From assembly GCF_000745835.1 (NCBI RefSeq), contig NZ_JQKB01000032.1:1-64000 (forward strand): a DNA stretch of 64,000 nt. The letters run 5' to 3'. The position numbers and the translations under genes are program-made. Numbering within the stretch: position 1 is the stretch's first letter; each line of letters begins with the position of its first letter. The notes below the pieces were generated by a model that was not told the DNA's origin, searched no databases, and worked only from the letters and a program-made list of their open reading frames with translations. Below are positions 60,122-64,000 of the stretch, piece by piece. The stretch is from Belnapia moabensis DSM 16746. GTDB lineage: Bacteria > Pseudomonadota > Alphaproteobacteria > Acetobacterales > Acetobacteraceae.

Positions 60122-60862
60122 ATGAACCAGCTGGACCTGAAGGGCCGGGTCGCCGCCATCACTGGCGGGGCGCGCGGCATCGGCCTTGCCATAGCCGAGC
60201 GGATGGCGGCGAGCGGCGGGCGCGTCGCCCTATGGGATGTCGACCTGGCGGAGGCGGAGCGCCAGGCGGCGCGGCTCGGCGGCTTTGCGGCGAAGGTGGA
60301 CGTGACCGACCTTGCCGGCATCGAGGCGGCGCTCGCGGCGACCGAGGCGGCGCTCGGCCCGCTCGACATCCTCGTCGCCAATGCCGGCATCACCGGGCCG
60401 AACGCGCCGGTCGAGAGCTACCCGGTCGAGGCTTGGCGGCAGGTGATCGAGATCGACCTGACCGGCGTCTTCCTCTGCTGCCGCGCGGTGGTGCCGGGGA
60501 TGCGGGCCCGGAATTACGGCCGCATCGTCAACATCGCCTCGGTCGCGGGGAAGGAGGGCAACCCGAATGCCGCGGCCTATTCTGCGGCGAAGGCGGGGGT
60601 GATCGGCCTGACCAAGTCGCTCGGCAAGGAGCTGGCGACCACCGGCATCCGGGTGAATTGCGTGACGCCGGCCGCGGCGAAGACCGACATCTTCAAGCAG
60701 ATGACGGAGGCGCAAATCGCCTACATGCTGAGCAAGATCCCGGCGAACCGCTTCGTCGATGTCGAGGAGATCGCGGCGCTCGCCTGCTGGCTGGCGACCG
60801 AGGATTGCAGCTTCTCGACCGGGGCGGTGTTCGACGTCTCGGGCGGCCGGGCGACCTACTGA
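60122..60862 (+). CDS. SDR oxidoreductase (FabG-like)
   Basis: 246 residues: TGGARGIGLAIAERM at residue 15, LVANAGITGPNAP, NIASVAGKEGNPN with the catalytic AAYSAAKAGV, and NCVTPAAAKTDIF. The C-terminal STGAVFDVSGGRATY is typical of the FabG group. The APVESYPVEAWRQVIEIDLT block suggests a sugar- or 3-hydroxy-acid dehydrogenase rather than fatty-acid synthesis. GGGAGG precedes ATG 60122. It ends 1 bp from the convergent FrnE-like gene. Confidence 0.85.
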   Translation: MNQLDLKGRVAAITGGARGIGLAIAERMAASGGRVALWDVDLAEAERQAARLGGFAAKVDVTDLAGIEAALAATEAALGPLDILVANAGITGPNAPVESYPVEAWRQVIEIDLTGVFLCCRAVVPGMRARNYGRIVNIASVAGKEGNPNAAAYSAAKAGVIGLTKSLGKELATTGIRVNCVTPAAAKTDIFKQMTEAQIAYMLSKIPANRFVDVEEIAALACWLATEDCSFSTGAVFDVSGGRATY

Positions 60863-60863
60863 G

Positions 60864-61538
60864 CTAGGCCGCCTGCTGACGGAGGATGGCAAGGCCCCAC
60901 CGGATTGCCTCCGCGATCCGCTCGGCCGGCATCGCCCCGCTGAACAGCACATGTCCGTCGAGCGCGAAGGTCGGCACGCCGGAGAGGCCCATCTGGCGGA
61001 AGCCGGCATCCTCGGCGCGGATTTCCTCGGCCCCTTCGCCGCTGGCGAGGAACGTCGCGGCCGCTTCGGCATCCAGCCCCGCCTCACCGGCCAGCGCGGC
61101 AAGCACCTCGGGCTGGCCGATATCCCGTCCCTTTTGGAAATAGGCGCGGAAGATCGCCTCCTTCACCGTGGATTGCAGGGCGAGGCTGCGCTCCCCGGCC
61201 CAAGGGATGAGGCGATGCGCGTCGATGGTATTCGGCGTCCGCCGCATCAGGTCATGGCGGAATTCGAGCCCGGCGGCCCGGCCAGCCGCGGCGACCTGGG
61301 CATCCAGCTCCCGCCCGCGCGCCTCGCTGCCGAATTTGGCGGCGCGGTAGCTGGCGCGGTCGACGCCCTCCGTTGGCATGTCGGGATTGAGCTGGAAGGC
61401 GCGCCAATGCACCTCGAAGCGCTCGCCCTCGTCCGCCAAGAGGGCCAGCGCGCCCTCGAGGTTGCGCTTGCCGATCCAGCACCAGGGACAGATGGCATCG
61501 GAGACCACGTCGATCCGCGAGGAGCGGGGCTGGTCCAT
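60864..61538 (-). CDS. DsbA family oxidoreductase (FrnE-like)
   Basis: 224 residues of the thioredoxin/DsbA fold with no signal peptide, so cytoplasmic. CPWC near residues 18-21 (SDAICPWCWIG), the helical insert, and cis-Pro GVPTFALDGHVLFSGA near 190. FrnE-type proteins act on disulfides and are often stress-induced; the family also contains 2-hydroxychromene-2-carboxylate isomerases. Divergent from cysK with a 121-bp gap. Confidence 0.85.
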   Translation of the reverse strand: MDQPRSSRIDVVSDAICPWCWIGKRNLEGALALLADEGERFEVHWRAFQLNPDMPTEGVDRASYRAAKFGSEARGRELDAQVAAAGRAAGLEFRHDLMRRTPNTIDAHRLIPWAGERSLALQSTVKEAIFRAYFQKGRDIGQPEVLAALAGEAGLDAEAAATFLASGEGAEEIRAEDAGFRQMGLSGVPTFALDGHVLFSGAMPAERIAEAIRWGLAILRQQAA

Positions 61539-61659
61539 GGGCGTTCTCCTGCTGGTCCCGGCAAGGTCGGCCCTCGGCCTTCGCGGTGCAAGATGCGTCC
61601 TGCTGGACTAGCGCTGGGCGTGACGCCATTTTCCCCGGCGCAACCGGGAGGGAGCCTCC

Positions 61660-62574
61660 ATGAAGGTCCAGAACGTCCTCGCCACCATCGGCGGCACGCC
61701 GCATATCCGCCTCAACCGGCTCTTCGCCGGGGCGGAGGTCTGGATCAAGTCGGAACGGGCGAATCCCGGCGGCTCGATCAAGGACCGCATCGCCCTCTCC
61801 ATGGTCGAAGCCGCCGAGGCTTCGGGCGTGCTGAAGCCGGGCGGCACCATCGTCGAGCCGACCTCGGGCAATACCGGAATTGGCCTTGCCATGGTGGCGG
61901 CGGTGAAGGGCTACCGGCTCATCCTCGTCATGCCGGAGAGCATGTCGGTCGAGCGGCGGCGGCTGATGCTGGCCTATGGCGCGAGCTTCGACCTGACGCC
62001 GCGGGCGGGCGGGATGAAGGCCGCCATCGCCCGGGCACAGGAAATCGTCGCCGCCACGCCCGGCGCCTGGCTGGCGCAGCAATTCGAGAATCCGGCCAAC
62101 CCGGAGGTCCATGCCCGCACCACCGCGCAGGAGATCCTGCAGGACTTTCCCGAGGGGATCGACGCGCTCATCACCGGCGTCGGCACCGGCGGGCACATCA
62201 CCGGCTGCGCGCGGGTGCTGAAGGCGCAGTGGCCGGGCCTGAAGGTCTTTGCCGTGGAGCCTGCGGCCTCGCCGGTGATCTCGGGCGGCGAGCCCTCGCC
62301 GCACCCGATCCAGGGCATCGGCGCCGGCTTCATCCCGGCGAATCTGGAAACCGGGCTACTGGACGGCGTAGTCAAGGTCCAGGCCGATGACGCCAAGGAG
62401 TATGCCCGGCGCTCGGCGCGCGAGGAGGGGCTGCTGGTCGGTATCTCCTCCGGCGCGACGCTCACCGCCATCGCCCAGAAGCTGCCGGAACTACCCGCAG
62501 GCAGCAGGGTGCTCGGCTTCAACTACGACACCGGCGAGCGCTACTTCTCGGTTGCCGACTTCCTGCCGGAGTGA
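61660..62574 (+). CDS. cysK: Cysteine synthase (O-acetylserine sulfhydrylase A)
   Basis: 304 residues: [18 protein letters not shown], the PLP lysine in [31 protein letters not shown] and [15 protein letters not shown]. The SSG(A)T block ([10 protein letters not shown]) and [12 protein letters not shown] near the end are CysK-type. It makes cysteine from O-acetylserine and sulfide. GGGAGGGAGCC precedes the ATG. The next gene begins just after the stop. Confidence 0.9.
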   Translation: MKVQNVLATIGGTPHIRLNRLFAGAEVWIKSERANPGGSIKDRIALSMVEAAEASGVLKPGGTIVEPTSGNTGIGLAMVAAVKGYRLILVMPESMSVERRRLMLAYGASFDLTPRAGGMKAAIARAQEIVAATPGAWLAQQFENPANPEVHARTTAQEILQDFPEGIDALITGVGTGGHITGCARVLKAQWPGLKVFAVEPAASPVISGGEPSPHPIQGIGAGFIPANLETGLLDGVVKVQADDAKEYARRSAREEGLLVGISSGATLTAIAQKLPELPAGSRVLGFNYDTGERYFSVADFLPE

Positions 62575-62579
62575 GTGGA

Positions 62580-63374
62580 ATGGCCGACGAGCCCCCGCTG
62601 CTGGTGACCCGGGAGGGCCCGGTGGTCCGTGCCACCATGAACCGGCCGGAGCGCCGCAACGCGCTCAGCCTGGCGATGGGCGAGGCCTGGGACCGGCTGC
62701 TGGCCGAGCTCGCCACCGACCGCAGCGCGCGGGTGCTGGTGATCGCCGGGGCGGGCGGGCATTTCTGCGCCGGCCTCGACCTGACCGAGGTGGCCTCGGA
62801 CGAAGCGCCGGAGCAGCGGCTGGCGCGGCAACAGGCCCGCAACCGCCGCACCGGCGCCCGCTTCGCCGACATCGCCGCGCTGCCCCAGGTGGTGATCGCG
62901 GCGATTGAAGGCTCCTGCCATGCCGGCGGCCTCGGCTTCGCCTGCGCAGTGGATATCGCGCTGGCTGCCGGCAATGCCCGCTTCGCAGCGCCCGAGGTGC
63001 GGCGCGGCTTGGTTCCGGCGCAGATCCTGCCCTGGCTGGTGCGGCGCATGGGACGACCGGCGGCGACGCGGCTGGTGCTGGAGGCGGCGGTGATCGACGC
63101 CGCCGAGGCCGGGCGGATCGGCGTGGTCCACCAAGTCCTGCCGGATGCGGCGGCGCTCGCGACGCAGCTGGAGGCGACCATCGCCGCGGTGCTGGAAGGG
63201 GCACCGGGGGCGCTAGCCGAGACCAAGGGGCTGCTGGCCGCGCTCGGACCCATTGCACCTGAGGCCTATGCCGAGGCGGGGGCGGCCGCTTTCGCCCGAA
63301 CCGCCTCAAGTGAGGAGGCGCAGGAGGGGATTGCCGCCTTCAAGGCCAAGCGGAAGCCGCGTTGGGCTGGCTAG
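62580..63374 (+). CDS. Enoyl-CoA hydratase/isomerase family protein
   Basis: 264 residues from ATG 62580 (GGAG eight bases upstream; a GTG at 62571 is an alternative that overlaps cysK by 4 bp). Crotonase blocks: RATMNRPERRNALS, the oxyanion strand GHFCAGLDL, IEGSCHAGGLGFACAVDIAL and the region FAAPEVRRGLVPAQI. The first catalytic Glu of rat hydratase (GGGCE) is replaced by Gly here, while the second (APE) is kept, so it may act as an isomerase, lyase or hydratase of another kind. No fatty-acid operon surrounds it. Confidence 0.8.
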   Translation: MADEPPLLVTREGPVVRATMNRPERRNALSLAMGEAWDRLLAELATDRSARVLVIAGAGGHFCAGLDLTEVASDEAPEQRLARQQARNRRTGARFADIAALPQVVIAAIEGSCHAGGLGFACAVDIALAAGNARFAAPEVRRGLVPAQILPWLVRRMGRPAATRLVLEAAVIDAAEAGRIGVVHQVLPDAAALATQLEATIAAVLEGAPGALAETKGLLAALGPIAPEAYAEAGAAAFARTASSEEAQEGIAAFKAKRKPRWAG

Positions 63375-63581
63375 TCGGGGGTAATGATCCGCGCCGCCGA
63401 TTGTTTCAGCCACCGGCGAACGCGCTTTACACGAATCGTTCATCGGTTGGCGGTTAGGGTGCTCATCAGCCTTGGGTTGCGTGGTGTCGCGAAAGCGTAA
63501 AAGCCTTGGTTGGTCCTGCTATCGGTAGAGCCAGTCCGGATCCAGTCGCCCTGCCCAAACCAGAACGGTGTGGAAGTCATT

Positions 63582-64000
63582 ATGGCTATAGGAACGTCCG
63601 GTGCGGATACGCTGGCCGCCAGCGCGCCGAATGACACGCTGCGCGGACTGGACGGCGACGATACCCTCTACGGAGACGAGCCGGCCGCCGGCAGCAACAA
63701 CGGCTTCGGCATCACCATGGATGGAGGGGCGGGCAATGACGTGTTCCACGTCACCGGCGACTCGAACACCATCACCGGCGGCGTCGGCCAGGATACGATC
63801 TGGCTCGACTTCCCAGATTATCCCGGTATTGGCCAGGCCACTGCCATCGTGGTCACCGATTTTACGGTGGGGGCGAGCGGGGACCGGCTGAATTTCAGCA
63901 ATCTCCTGGCGTCGGCTGCAGCCCTCCATGGCTATGACGGGTCCAACCCCTTTGCCAACGGCGGCCTGCTAGAGCTGCAGCGGGACGGTGCGAATACCCT
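63582..64000 (+). CDS. RTX calcium-binding repeat protein, N-terminal part (runs off the window)
   Basis: 139 codons are visible from ATG 63582, which has GTGGAAG six bases before. Nonapeptide calcium repeats start almost at once: LRGLDGDDTLYGDE, TMDGGAGNDVFHV and ITGGVGQDTIWLD, then VVTDFTVGASGDRLNFSNLL, the usual post-repeat strand. RTX proteins are secreted by type I systems through a C-terminal signal, which would lie outside the window. The PrtD/HlyD pair encoded at 16-19 kb is a candidate exporter. The function of the mature protein cannot be seen. Confidence 0.8.
   Translation, partial: MAIGTSGADTLAASAPNDTLRGLDGDDTLYGDEPAAGSNNGFGITMDGGAGNDVFHVTGDSNTITGGVGQDTIWLDFPDYPGIGQATAIVVTDFTVGASGDRLNFSNLLASAAALHGYDGSNPFANGGLLELQRDGANT

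Noticed and set aside
63426-63500. TTTACA and TTGCGT boxes as promoters of the RTX gene
   Set aside because: No partner -10 box at proper spacing is convincing.

Overview
The window is GC-rich (roughly 70% by eye) with long shadow reading frames opposite most genes. Gene content (Tat-like signals on many substrate-binding proteins, a wza/wzc-type exopolysaccharide locus with a Prt-type type I secretion pair, coxSLM, FrnE-like and HxlR proteins) suggests an alphaproteobacterium. A Roseomonas-like member of the Acetobacteraceae is my best guess; this is inference from style, as no rRNA or tRNA is present to confirm it.

Layout. (1) 1-541: the 5' end of an IS630-type transposase, next to an arylformamidase-like gene cut short at the insertion point. 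(2) 650-6090: an SDR oxidoreductase; a divergent HxlR regulator / quinone reductase pair; three peptidoglycan enzymes (L,D-transpeptidase, DUF882/M15-like, MepA). (3) 6170-26831: a large exopolysaccharide locus: export protein and Wzc-type autokinase, GalE, an orphan AHH nuclease, two acyltransferases around an O-antigen ligase/polymerase, a five-gene type I secretion operon carrying a GH5 glycanase, an outer-membrane beta-barrel protein, a WecG/TagA transferase, and a transferase operon with the initiating phosphotransferase and a GtrA/GtrB-type pair. No Wzx flippase is visible. (4) 26832-27784: about 950 bp without a convincing gene. (5) 27785-41891: a peptide-type ABC importer with six consecutive substrate-binding paralogues followed by one permease/ATPase set (B, C, D, F). 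The longer gaps between these genes hold strong stem-loops, one of which covers a ribosome binding site. (6) 42003-45866: form II CO-dehydrogenase-like coxS-L-M with a strong terminator. (7) 45866-63374: mixed metabolic genes in short, overlapping operons: GH1-like glycosidase, HpxZ-like/DAO pair, double cold-shock protein, MFS/LysR, MetC-SseA-AlaX-Nudix, EamA, coiled-coil protein, ParA-CopD-GNAT-GNAT, SDR, FrnE, CysK, enoyl-CoA hydratase family. (8) 63582-end: the start of an RTX-repeat protein, a possible type I secretion substrate.

How the genes work together. The exopolysaccharide genes cover priming, some glycosyl transfer, acylation, polymerisation/ligation, chain-length control and export. 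The secretion operon could export a polymer-modifying enzyme or RTX proteins, as PrsDE does in rhizobia. The six-receptor importer probably widens the ligand range of one membrane channel, with RNA hairpins setting receptor-to-permease ratios. All functional statements rest on motif reading; no database search was run.
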